NCBI GenBank assembly: GCA_905221605.1
Contig: CAJNDS010002129.1
Location: 62,001-126,000, forward strand
Direction: 5' to 3'
DNA from: Symbiodinium natans
Lineage: Eukaryota; Sar; Dinophyceae; Suessiales; Symbiodiniaceae
Length of the DNA stretch: 64,000 bases
This document shows, piece by piece, positions 1-9,006 of the stretch (position 1 is its first letter; every line of letters starts with the position of its first letter). The position numbers were made by a program, and so were the translations under genes. The notes beneath the pieces were generated by a model. That model saw only the letters and a program-made list of their open reading frames with translations. It had not been told where the DNA came from and did not search any database.

Positions 1-1324
1 GAAAACATGGGCCTCGTGCAGCCCCTTGGACGACCCCTGATGACTTCCTGGTTCTTAGTAGGGAGGTCTAGTAACTCGAGGCGCCTTTTTGGGGTTATAT
101 GGGGTAGCTACTTCCTAAATTCCTTAATTACTGCAAAAACACTACGACTACGATACCCCGATACTGAGTGTCGACATCCAAGAAGCCTGCAAAGAACCGG
201 TGCGTGAGCAACATGAGAACGTAAAAGTTTGCTATGCTTTGGCAATGCTTTGGGTTCAACCCTCCACCCTGAACACAAAACCAGGTATCATCGGCCTGGG
301 TGGAGCTTGAACTTCAGGCAAAAGATCCGGTACATTTGTGCATCGGATGTCTCTGGAGCTTTTGCGGAGAAGTGGCCGGGCCGCGTGGGAGTTGAGTGAG
401 GGCAGACGGACCATGGAGGGATGTTTCACGACTCGTAGGACTCCTAGTAGTGCCTGGTTCCCTTTGTCGGTTGTATAGATTCCCTTCTGCACCCCTGGTA
501 TGCAAGAGAGGTTGCTTGGGAGACCTATAACCCTTACCCCCCAAACCTTAGGGTTTTGGTGCCAAGTCGCTATTTGACAGAGGTAGCCAGAAGGATTCAA
601 GAGGCGACAGGAGGCCGGTAGCAAGCATAGCGGCATAGCGCTTGTGTACGGCCTGTATGTATCTAAACCTGGTACGCCCGGCATGCCCCTTAAAACTCTG
701 CAGCACACACGGCATACCAGGAGGAACGGGGATGTGGGGGCGTGTGGATCCTACGTTTCCCCCGTCCCCCCATGTCCACGTCTCCGCATTCCAGATGTGA
801 CTCTACTCCACAGTATAGGGTAGCGAGTTTGGCTTGGGCGAAGTTGAACCATGTCGATGGCCCTTGCGGTACCCCATGAATGGCAAGAAACCGAACGTTG
901 CGTTCTACGATTCTACCTACGACCCTCGGCACCTGAAACACCAAACGCCACATCCTGGGTTACCGAAATAGTTAGTTCTCTAGATCATGACCCTTTTTGG
1001 CAGACCCTGCCGTAAGCAGAGCAGGGAACCCCCAAAACGGGACAACCATTTTCAGAACTGACCATACCAGGTTGGGTCTAGGACCCAACGTCGAGCCCCA
1101 GAAGACGGTGGTCAACGGCTCGGTGGTGCCTTGCCGATGAAGGGTGCATACGAGCTGCGCTTGTGATCCTCCTATTCAGAGGGGTCCCCTATCCCAATTT
1201 CTAAGCCACCAGCGTTTAGGGCCCAACCACGGCTTGTGAGTATTTGCAGAAGCTTCGAGACCCAGAATGCCTCAACGTGCTTAAAAGTAGGTGTGCCCGG
1301 AACCCCACAGACTCACGGACTCAG
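1..1324. other. unassigned DNA
   Basis: No coding segment, RNA or repeat array is recognisable here. The short open frames on both strands lack convincing amino-acid texture. Positions 49-60 (GGTTCTTAGTAG) match the end of a palindromic element found complete at 42,874-42,971, so a decayed fragment of that family may lie at the left edge. Confidence 0.4.
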
Positions 1325-1384
1325 CCTAAACCCTAAATAACCCCTAAGCCCTAAACCCCAAACCCTAAACCCTAAACCCTAACC
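1325..1384 (-). repeat. telomere-like CCCTAAA array
   Basis: Short interstitial run of CCCTAAA with variants (CCCTAAG, CCCCAAA). It ends 16 bases before an AG that opens a coding-like segment, so it probably lies at the 3' end of an intron. Confidence 0.85.
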
Positions 1385-1400
1385 ATGCCATGGCCTTCAG

Positions 1401-1499
1401 GTGGACTTGCGCGTCGCAAAGCAGCGAAGGGCCAGGCGTCGGGCGGCCAGGAAGGCTGAGCGACTGGCAGAGCAGATGGCCTCAAGCGACGAAGCTTGA
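1401..1499 (+). CDS. candidate exon, basic helical segment
   Basis: The segment starts after TTCAG, following a CCCTAAA run, and is open for 32 codons to TGA at 1497-1499. The peptide is rich in Arg, Lys and Ala (VDLRVAKQRRARRRA...) and would form a basic helix. A TTTAGGG array follows at 1519. The product is not recognised. It could be a last exon, or the stop may lie past an unrecognised donor. Confidence 0.4.
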   Translation: MDLRVAKQRRARRRAARKAERLAEQMASSDEA

Positions 1500-1515
1500 C
1501 TCGCCTGGGCACTCC

Positions 1516-1550
1516 CCTAGGGTTTAGGGTTTAGGGTTTAGGGTGTAGGG
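1516..1550 (+). repeat. telomere-like TTTAGGG array
   Basis: Four TTTAGGG-type units downstream of the 1401-1499 exon candidate, with a further two units at 1600-1617. Confidence 0.85.
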
Positions 1551-2487
1551 GTTTTAGGGAGGCGGGATATTATCGAGGCGGGCGAAGTCTCCTGGAAAAG
1601 GGTTTAGGGTTTAGGGTCCCCCAACCCTCATCCTAAAGGTTCATGCGTACCCTGTCTTCCGGCAGTTGTTGCGTATGTCCTGCGCATTGGTTTTTACTGC
1701 GTGTTCGGATGTGACTTGAAAACTGTGAGCTGGGAACAACAGTGATGTTTGTACCTCCAGTGTTTGCACGCTTCTATCTACAAGTGTCCTGGCTGTTCCT
1801 GTAGGCTTTAGGGATGTGGTAGGTGAGTGGGGATTATCGAGGTTTCTGAGGCTTTTCCGTTATTCCTGGGTTGCTTCTACCCTTTTTGAGTGTGGTTCCT
1901 ATAGGCCACCTGGAAAGCCTAAGATCCAGAGTAGGCACCTTCTTCCCGGTTTCTTAGGGTTTAGGTTCGGAGAAGCCCCTTATAAACCGAAAAGGGCACC
2001 CACTGTTTGTACTCCTAGGTTACTCTTCGGTCTAGCCCGAAACCCTGAACCCAGTTGTACCCTTCAGAGTGAACCTTCCTTATTCATATTCTCATTTCAT
2101 TGTATCTCTGGCACTCCTCTGACAACCGTACTGGATCACTCCGGTGTTTCTGGTAGACCGCACAGTATAGAAGGATTGGTATAGGGGCGCCGTGCTCTTG
2201 TGGCTGCCTTGTACCCCTAGCTGTTCCTGAACTCAGTGGCCCATGACCCATCCTCTGAGCATCCCGTTGTGACATACTGAACTTGGGCTTTTCAACCACC
2301 GACCTTTTCCCCGCAAACGCATGCGAAACGGGCGGGGAAAAAATGCCCAGTCGTTTCTCGTCGTGCCTCGAAGGCGTCCCTGCGATGCGGACTCGCCCCA
2401 GCTGTGGGGAAAAAAGGAGGAAAAAAACCTTAAACCCTAAAACCTAAACCCTAAACCCCAAACCGGACTGGGTCTACACCTCCACAG

Positions 2488-2565
2488 GCGAAGGACCCGC
2501 GGAAGAAGCTTCAGCCGAAGGAGGAGGACGGCAGGAAGAAGCTCGGGAAGGCTCCCAGAGAGTGA
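2488..2565 (+). CDS. candidate exon, charged
   Basis: Opens after CTCCACAG, downstream of a CCCTAAA run at 2429-2464. It encodes 25 residues rich in Lys and Glu (AKDPRKKLQPKEEDG...) and ends at TGA. An inverted-repeat element begins two bases later. Function unknown; coding status is judged from composition and the acceptor only. Confidence 0.35.
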   Translation, partial: AKDPRKKLQPKEEDGRKKLGKAPRE

Positions 2566-2566
2566 C

Positions 2567-2698
2567 CTCGGGATTGTTCCCCCTTATACGAGCGGGGTTT
2601 CGGGTTTAGGGTTTAGGGTCCTTCATAGGGATTATAATAGGAGGGGGGGGTCCTTTCATCCCTATTGAGGACTATTAGTATAGGGGGGAACATCCCAA
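2567..2698. mobile_element. MITE-like element, family A, split by TTTAGGG units
   Basis: The ends are inverted repeats: GGGATTGTTCCCCCTTATAC at the left and TATAGGGGGGAACATCCCAA at the right. This matches the family seen complete at 57,681-57,791. The left arm is interrupted at about 2594-2620 by a GGGTTTCGGGTTTAGGG run, as if telomere-like units had been inserted into the element. Confidence 0.6.
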
Positions 2699-2976
2699 TC
2701 TTTACCCTATTTTTTCCTAAAGGTTGCTATTCTGATACATGATAACATCTTCTTACCATAGGTTGCACTTATCATTGTATTTTATGGTGACTGTAAGATT
2801 CTCGGGGAGGAGGTATCTTATGCTGACTGTCAGATGTCGGGGCGGGGCTTCAGTGGGGTTCGAGGCTCTCTGCGGCCTGCTTGTTTGCGTCTTTCCGCGT
2901 TGTGGTTCTTGCAACAGTCTGCTTGAGTCGTCTCGCGGCTGCTCTGTAATGTGGGAATCGCCTTGGACTTTTTTTT

Positions 2977-3008
<32 letters not shown>

Positions 3009-5148
3009 GGCCCTAGCTGTGTCCAAGCCTACATCTCAGACTGAAGCATGCCCACTGAGGGAAACTGAGCAGGTGCGCGTCAAGGATCCTCGAAGACATC
3101 GGCCCAGAACAAAGATCGAAGAGGGCAAAGAGGAGCCGAGAGCCTTTTGGCAGAGTCGAGTTCAGAGGCAGTGTACTTGTTAACGTGTATCTTCACGGGC
3201 GTTGGTCATCCCCACATGTTTCTCATTTGAAACCAAAGTGGCCCAAAAGACCACAATTTTGAATAGCCCCCTACATTAGATCCTGAGGCCTACCAATGTT
3301 AAGCTCCACATCCCTCAACCCCCAATAGCCTTGAAAGAACCCGAGGTGCGGGAAGCGCAGGCTCTTTAGACTCAAAGTTTAGGGTTTAGGGTCAATCCTG
3401 TCCTGAAGGACCTAAAATATCCCGAAGTCCTAAGCTCTGGGCAATTTACATTAATACTTGGCATGTTCGGTTTCGCTAGTTTCGGGCTTGGGCAGGCAAT
3501 CTCAGTCATGAGCGCATGATTTGCTACGGCCGCTACTATTCGTTCTACCAATGCCATACTACTGTTGCTTATTTTTCTTCGGCTTTTAGGATTGCTCATG
3601 AACAAGTTCCCATTTACATTTCTGCACAAAATACGTAACGCAACCGCGGCAAACCAGCCGGTCTGAGTCTCAGTGTTGACGAGGCTCCTTTCCTACAAGT
3701 TCCCTACTGTATCCTTTTTTTGCTTTTACCAAAATTTGCGCCTTAACACTAAGCAAAAAGGCTTCCTTTTCATTCCCAGGTAGCTTAGGGGAGTTGGTTT
3801 CTTCCCAGAGGCAAAGGCCGCAAACCCCATCAGGAGTACCATCTGCATCGCAAGAAGCGGCGCCGGCTACGGGTGCCCCGCGCTGACCATTGGGTCATTG
3901 GCTTGGCATGTGGGTCGAAAATGCTAGTTTAGGGCCAGGCTTCAAGATTCTCAGGTTCAGATCCCAGGCGTTTGCATTGCAAGGGTCCGCCTTGAACATC
4001 CACAAGCCTCCACGACCCTACAGTTAACTCCAGAAAGTTGGAACATCATCATCCCAATACTCTTAAGGTAAAGTATAGGGAAACCATGCACTAACCATCC
4101 TAAGTTCATGTTCCAACTTTCTGGAGTTCACTATAAGCCCACCTTGCCCGGATGTCGTTTCCACCCATCAAGCCCCCGAGCCCTGCTCAGGGAAAGAACG
4201 GCGCCATGTTTTCAACATTTTTAATACGGCTTCGAACACCACCCCGCCTGCTGGTAGTCGGATATGTTTAGGTCTACCAGTTCGTGGCAAGCGCCTCAGT
4301 CGAGTTGCGATTTAAGGGCTTCGGGAACATCTATCAGGAAACGGGGCCTTTTGTTGGCGCAAGACTGCGACTTGCCTTGTTTAACTTAGCAGCGAACCAG
4401 AGATTCACGCTGTCTTGGGGTTGGGGGATGGATACTGAGGTGCACACCGACTTCGCCCATTCCTTCCGATTTGACATGAGTGCTCTGGCCTTCATCCATC
4501 GGAACTCGAAGGCGCGCGGGCCGGGTCTACTGCAAGGTTTAGGCTGACCGGTTTTTCGGCCCACATAACAGGAATGTGGGTTTAGTCTGGGATTAAATTA
4601 GCTTAATTGGCTGAAGTCGGTAGTCCTTCTTGACAGTTGACCCATGGACTGTGATTCGCAATTCGGTCGGGCGTTTGCGCTGACAAGTCGGGAGTGGGGG
4701 ACTCACACAGAACATGCCCGGAGAGTCTTGCCGAAGGCGCCGTATGTACACAGCACAGGGGACATACTGTTGAGTTTGCCCCACTCCCCTGCTATGAGCC
4801 TTCCCTCTCTCTCTCTCTCTCTCTCTCGCCGGAAAATGACCTGCAGGACCAATTGATGCAGGCATGCCGGGAGGCCGGGGTGGACGAAACAGTTGCTCAC
4901 AACAACCCTGCGTCTTGAGTTCAACATGCAGACTTGGCGAACAACACTTAGTGGCCGAATTCATGCAGTGCGGCCTACCAGCTGCAGCAAGCCCCGGTTT
5001 TGCATTCAGGGAGTTGTGCAGCGTCCAAGACACAACCCATCACCACCCTCAGCCATCCACGGCAAATCATCAGCCCCACACCATCGTAACTCCAGCCCTC
5101 GTCCATGCGTCCTCATCCAACCCTGAACCCTAAACCACCGACCCGGAG
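2640..5148. other. repeat-poor stretch without recognised gene
   Basis: Contains a TG microsatellite (2974-3006), a short TTTAGGG run (3377-3392), a CT microsatellite (4806-4828) and a pair of inverted copies of CCAACTTTCTGGAGTT around 4030 and 4115. Several open frames exist on both strands but none has a convincing product. Confidence 0.4.
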
Positions 5149-5235
5149 ACCTGGACCCCGACAATGACAGAGGAAGGCCTCAGCGATCAAGGGTCCCGGA
5201 AAGTTCTCGCCGAGCGCCCCTTGAGCCGAAGTTGA
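5149..5235 (+). CDS. candidate exon
   Basis: Starts after CCCGGAG, just downstream of a short CCCTAAA run, and is open for 28 codons to TGA (TWTPTMTEEGLSDQG...). A TTTGGGG/TTTAGGG run follows at 5515. A second frame through the same bases is also open, so frame and function are uncertain. Confidence 0.3.
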   Translation, partial: TWTPTMTEEGLSDQGSRKVLAERPLSRS

Positions 5236-5607
5236 GGGTTTTCCTTAGCTTCAGATCACAGAACTCGGCGGTTCTTTCCTGTAACTTTAGGTTCTTTCTC
5301 AGGCTTCTTAAGAAGGTAGCTAAAGTCAGATTGGAATGCCAGGTGCCAAAGTGTAGACTAGAGGAAGTGCAGGCTAGCTTTACTGGTAGGAACAATTAGG
5401 TTCTAGGCTTTTCCCCTTCCAGATATAAAAGATGGCTTTGGGGGCTGCCATTTCGGGATCTTCTTTCGGGTTCCTACCAAGCAGACTCTCGTTTTCAAGC
5501 CTGCGCTGCTAGCTAGGGTTTGGGGTTTTGGGTTTTGGGTTTAGGTTTCGACTGCTTGTAGGCATCCCTCAGTCGGCCCTCTGAGGTTTGTCCGATCACT
5601 GCCGGAG

Positions 5608-5681
5608 GCTCATGGGCGAGTCAGGCGATGCGTTGCTGGGCGAGGCTGTGCCCAAGCTGCAGGGCATCAGACCCTTATTCA
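5608..5681 (+). CDS. candidate exon
   Basis: Follows CCGGAG and encodes LMGESGDALLGEAVPK... It could end at a GC donor (GCAACC) that runs straight into CCCTAAA repeats. The upstream array is in the opposite (TTTAGGG) orientation. The coding texture is good; the splice sites are weak. Confidence 0.33.
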
Positions 5682-6392
5682 GCAACCCTAAACCCTAAAG
5701 CCTAAACCCTAAACCCTGAACCCCAACCCCTAGCTTTTGGTGTTGTTTTATTCGGCGTCTCCTAGGGTGTCCTGGAGTGTTTTGTCGTTCCGGTGATTCA
5801 GTGATCATGCTTTCCGAAGAGCAGCTGCGTCCGGGGTCCTAGAGAGAGGGAGAGCGGGAGAGAGAGAGAGAGGGCTTATCTTCGGACCGGACCGCACCCG
5901 AATCCTCCTGGTCATCTTGCCCACGCTCAGTGCAGAAGAAGAAAGAGAAGAAGAGGAGAGAAGAGAGTGACAGAGGGGCCTTCGTTGCATGTTTGGGAGG
6001 TTCCGGCATGACATGACCTGCTTGATACCATGCCCAGTGCGCAACTCCACATATAATAATATACCGACACCGCGGAGTTTCCAGCTGGGATCCCTGATCA
6101 ACGATCCTCCCCTAGACCGAAACTCTAACACTTGTCCGGAGGTGGTGTTTTGTGATATTGTTAGGGGGGCGGGCAGGTTGTGTATCTTGTGTGGCTGTTT
6201 TGCTGATGATGGAGCACCCCAGAAGTCGTGCATTTTAGTAAACTTTCACTAGCACGGATGTAGGTGAGAACGAGCAAAAAAAAAGCAACGGCCCTTGCGA
6301 TTTAGGATGGAGAGGCTGGAGAGGATGCAGCGTCTGAGCAAGGGGAACAGGCCGAGGTGGGCGCCGCATTGCGAGCATTGTAGACTCTCTCT

Positions 6393-6513
6393 ACTTGGAG
6401 GTTCATGGGTGCTTATTGAACTTAGGATGATAAGTACCGGTACTTACACGGTAAGTTAACCCGAATTCAGGTACCACACGACCCTACTTACAGCTGGCTA
6501 TGAGCCTTCAAGT
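6393..6513. mobile_element. MITE-like element, family D
   Basis: Inverted ends ACTTGGAGGTTCATGGGTGC and its diverged complement at 6495-6513 flank about 80 bases with further self-complementarity (TAAGTACCGGTACTTA). Related pieces occur at 6836-6970, 21,926, 22,204, 22,379, 27,738 and 38,010. Confidence 0.6.
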
Positions 6514-6530
6514 CCTGGGTTGTGAGGGTT

Positions 6531-6583
6531 CAGGGTTCAGGGTTTAGGGTTTAGGGTTCAGGGTTTAGGGTTTTGGGTTTAGG
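6531..6583 (+). repeat. telomere-like TTTAGGG/TTCAGGG array
   Basis: Six or seven units alternating TTTAGGG and TTCAGGG. Confidence 0.8.
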
Positions 6584-6696
6584 GGAGTCCGGTGTAGGCT
6601 GCCAGACATGCCAGAGAGCCCTGGTTCAACAGAGGGGTTTAGAGGGATTTGTGCATGAAAGCCTTCAGGTTGACAGGCCAGGAGACCTCACGAAGG

Positions 6697-6822
6697 TATA
6701 TATATATATATATATATACATATCCATATGTATACACATATATATATATATACACATATACATTTACATTTACATTTTTATATACATTTACATATGCATA
6801 TACATATACATATAGAGAGAGA
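6697..6822. repeat. TA/TACATA microsatellite
   Basis: A (TA)n tract grades into TACATA and TTTACA units and ends in (GA)n. It is open in several frames only because of its low complexity. Confidence 0.9.
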
Positions 6823-6835
6823 GAGAGTTGCTTGT

Positions 6836-6970
6836 TGGAGGTTCATGGTACTTAGTAACTTAATTAGAACTGCGCTTATATCCCAATATAACCCTGTTAG
6901 GGAATTTAAGGGGCGAATATGTGGGTTATGACTGCACTAATAATGGGTTACTAAGTACACTGAACCTCCA
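6836..6970. mobile_element. MITE-like element, family D
   Basis: Left end TGGAGGTTCATGGTACTTAG and right end CTAAGTACACTGAACCTCCA are inverted repeats of about 24 bases. Total length is 135 bp, with no coding capacity. It starts 11 bases after the preceding GA microsatellite. Confidence 0.7.
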
Positions 6971-7056
6971 CGTAGAGTTTGTATAGTCACTAGTACAAGG
7001 CCCATGGCATCATTTAGGGCGCTTGCGGAGGGCACGAGATCTCCTGTTGGCGCCGG

Positions 7057-7144
7057 GGTTTAGGGTGTTTAGGGTCATGGTTTAGGGTTTAGGGTTTAGG
7101 ATTTAGGGTTTAGGGTTTAGGGTATAGGGTTTAGGGTTTAGGGT
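7057..7144 (+). repeat. telomere-like TTTAGGG array
   Basis: About twelve units, mostly TTTAGGG with single-base variants (ATTTAGGG, TATAGGG). Confidence 0.9.
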
Positions 7145-7190
7145 CGCATTTGGGCTTTGGAGTTGTCTGGTTCAGGGTCTTGGGCTTCAG

Positions 7191-7257
7191 GAGGCCAACA
7201 AGCCGGAGGTTGCGTCCGCGGAGGAAGAGGAGGAGCATGCGGAGGCTGCTGGACTCC
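7191..7257 (+). CDS. candidate exon, acidic
   Basis: Lies between GGCTTCAG and a GT donor that begins GTAAACCCTAAACCC, so the presumed intron starts directly with telomere-like sequence. It encodes an acidic helix (EANKPEVASAEEEEE...). Function not recognised. Confidence 0.45.
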
Positions 7258-7329
7258 GTAAACCCTAAACCCTAAACTCCAAACTCCTAAATCCCTAAAC
7301 CCCAAAACCCCAAACCCTAAACCCAAAGC
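7258..7329 (-). repeat. telomere-like CCCTAAA array
   Basis: Degenerate CCCTAAA/CCCCAAA run immediately following the 7191-7257 exon candidate. Confidence 0.85.
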
Positions 7330-7380
7330 ACCAGCAGAAGCCAGGGTGTGTTTGAGTTTCAACTCGGCTTCTGCTTCGAG

Positions 7381-7446
7381 ACAATCGGGTTCTGTGATTC
7401 TGTGGGCAAACTCCCGGAAAATCCGTCAGATCCACCAAAGCACGAG
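7381..7446 (+). CDS. candidate exon with GTAGGC donor
   Basis: Twenty-two codons in phase 0 between TGCTTCGAG and GTAGGC; the peptide is TIGFCDSVGKLPENPSD... A second frame is also open. The donor is better than most in this region. Function unknown. Confidence 0.4.
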
Positions 7447-7749
7447 GTAGGCCCTTTGGTCATTGCATATGGTTCCTTAATTTTGGGGTTTAAGAGGATT
7501 ACGGTTTAGGGTTTAGGGCTATTTGGGGTTTAAGAGGATGGTTTTTAGGGCTTAGGGCTGTTTGGGGTTGAAGAGGATCATGCTAAGAGGGTTTAGGGCT
7601 TAGGGTTCGGAAGAAAAGCTCAGAGGGTGTTAAGGGCAGGGTCTTAAGCGCCATCCTAGAGTAGGGTTTAGGTTTAGGGTTTAGGGTTTAGGGTTCAGTG
7701 TTTTTGAGCATGAGAAGCCCCCCCAAGACGCCCCACCCACAAATGATAG

Positions 7750-7821
7750 GAAGCGCAGCAGCAGCGGGAGGAAGAAGAGGAAGCTGAGAGGCCCCCGCAC
7801 TTCGTGGCACATGTGGTTGCG
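7750..7821 (+). CDS. candidate exon with GTTTAGGG donor
   Basis: Starts after AATGATAG and encodes 24 residues (EAQQQREEEEEAERPPH...). It ends exactly where a TTTAGGG array begins, so the telomere-like repeat itself supplies the GT donor. Confidence 0.45.
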
Positions 7822-7898
7822 GTTTAGGGTTTAGGGTTTGGGGTTTAGGGTTTAGGGTTTAGGGTTTAGGGTTCAGGGTTTAGGGTTTAGGGTTTAGT
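7822..7898 (+). repeat. telomere-like TTTAGGG array
   Basis: Eleven units in one orientation with rare TTTGGGG and TTCAGGG variants. It directly abuts an exon candidate. Confidence 0.9.
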
Positions 7899-7966
7899 GT
7901 TGCAACTGATGTTTCGGTGGTGAGGGCACCCTCGAGGAAGCAGGGCTCCTCGGTGTTTTTTTACAG

Positions 7967-8019
7967 CCGGGCATGAAGCAGTCCAAGGGCACGAGGATGC
8001 ATCAGTCCCCAGTTGCAAG
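7967..8019 (+). CDS. candidate exon with strong acceptor
   Basis: Preceded by TGTTTTTTTACAG, a good polypyrimidine tract and acceptor, and followed by GTTGCT. Two frames are open: GHEAVQGHEDASVPSCK or PGMKQSKGTRMHQSPVA. The second would be in phase with the preceding candidate at 7750-7821. Function unknown. Confidence 0.45.
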
Positions 8020-8104
8020 GTTGCTCCACTTCGTTTGAGGCGCATGAACCATTGAGCTGGCTTCCCTCTTCAAATGCACGACTCCTAAACCCTATTTGGG
8101 GGTT

Positions 8105-8346
8105 CGTGGGTATTTATATAAAAAAATATAATCATTAATTAATTTACAACCTTTATCTAGGGTACTTATAACCCTACTTGAAAGTACCCCTAAGCCCAAA
8201 ACCCTAAACCCTACTTGTAAGTAACCCTAAACTTATAACCCTACTTGAAAGTACCCCTAAGCCCAAAACCCTCAACCCTACTTGTAAGTAACCCTAAGCC
8301 CGAAACCCTAAACCCCCCCCAAAACCCCAAACCCTCAACCCTAAAC
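8105..8346 (-). repeat. CCCTAAA-derived repeats with duplicated TAACCCTACTTGAAAGTACC block
   Basis: A block TATAACCCTACTTGAAAGTA followed by CCCCTAAGCCC is present twice (8167 and 8234), mixed with CCCTAAA units. Parts resemble the family D ends. Confidence 0.6.
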
Positions 8347-8357
8347 CTGCCAAAAAG

Positions 8358-8435
8358 TCTTGGAGGAGCCGCCAGATCCGCGAGGCCGAGTCAGAGCAGC
8401 GCCGGCGCATGCAGGCGGATGTGGGGCTCAAGGGG
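8358..8435 (+). CDS. candidate exon, charged helix
   Basis: Follows CAAAAAG downstream of CCCTAAA units and encodes SWRSRQIREAESEQRRR..., a charged helix. It ends at GGGTTTAGGG, the start of a TTTAGGG array at 8434-8477. Function not recognised. Confidence 0.4.
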
Positions 8436-8477
8436 GTTTAGGGTTTAGGGTTTAGGGTTTAGGGTTTAGGGTTTGGG
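8434..8477 (+). repeat. telomere-like TTTAGGG array
   Basis: Six perfect units downstream of an exon candidate. Confidence 0.9.
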
Positions 8478-8619
8478 GACGTATAAACCGGCGTTCGTCG
8501 CGAGGCCTGGATGTAAAAAGGCCAACCCCTACACAAGAACCACCATTCGTGGCAGGTTTCAGGGGAGGAGTTGCGCGGGGAGGAGTTGCGCGTAGGACAA
8601 ACCCTAAACCCTAAACCCT

Positions 8620-8925
8620 TCTTGTTGGCTTGGATCCCCAGGCAGGCCTTGAAATACTCCATGCTCGGGGGTTCCCATGGCTCAACACTCGGACTTTTCC
8701 ATCGAAGCGAAACAAGTAGCTGTCATGCAAGGCTCTTGTACAACTTGGCCTCTAAGCTTTCTTGTGTTATGTGTAGTGCTCTGCACTTACGGTGTCGATG
8801 TACATCGTAACTGTGGAACTTCGTTCTCACACATGGCTCAAGGGTCTCCTTTCCGCAGCCTTCCCTTGGAGCCAGAGGACGATGAGCGGCAGGATGTTGG
8901 CCTCGGCTGGGAGAGGGTTTCCTCA
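8620..8925 (-). repeat. 3' LTR of the copia element
   Basis: 306 bp, identical to the other LTR except that a 10-bp segment (AAAATGGCGT) is absent after 8879. In element orientation it begins TGAGGAAACC and ends CCAACAAGA. This is TG at one end, but not the usual CA at the other. Confidence 0.92.
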
Positions 8926-8935
8926 CTCCTCCTCT
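8926..8935 (-). other. polypurine tract
   Basis: In element orientation AGAGGAGGAG immediately precedes the TGAGG start of the 3' LTR, the expected place for the plus-strand primer of reverse transcription. Confidence 0.75.
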
Positions 8936-9006
8936 GTTGTGTCGCCAGGCTCAAACAGCCCAACAATCCAATTTCATCTCTCCAGCCATGCCAACAAAAT
9001 TTGCCT

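Noticed and set aside
6573..6855. Open frames of Tyr/Ile repeats
   Set aside because: They are translation of a TA/TACATA microsatellite.
8832..8843. Relic of the dinoflagellate spliced leader (ATGGCTCAAGGG in the LTR)
   Set aside because: Only about nine bases match the leader's 3' end, and it lies on the strand opposite to element transcription.
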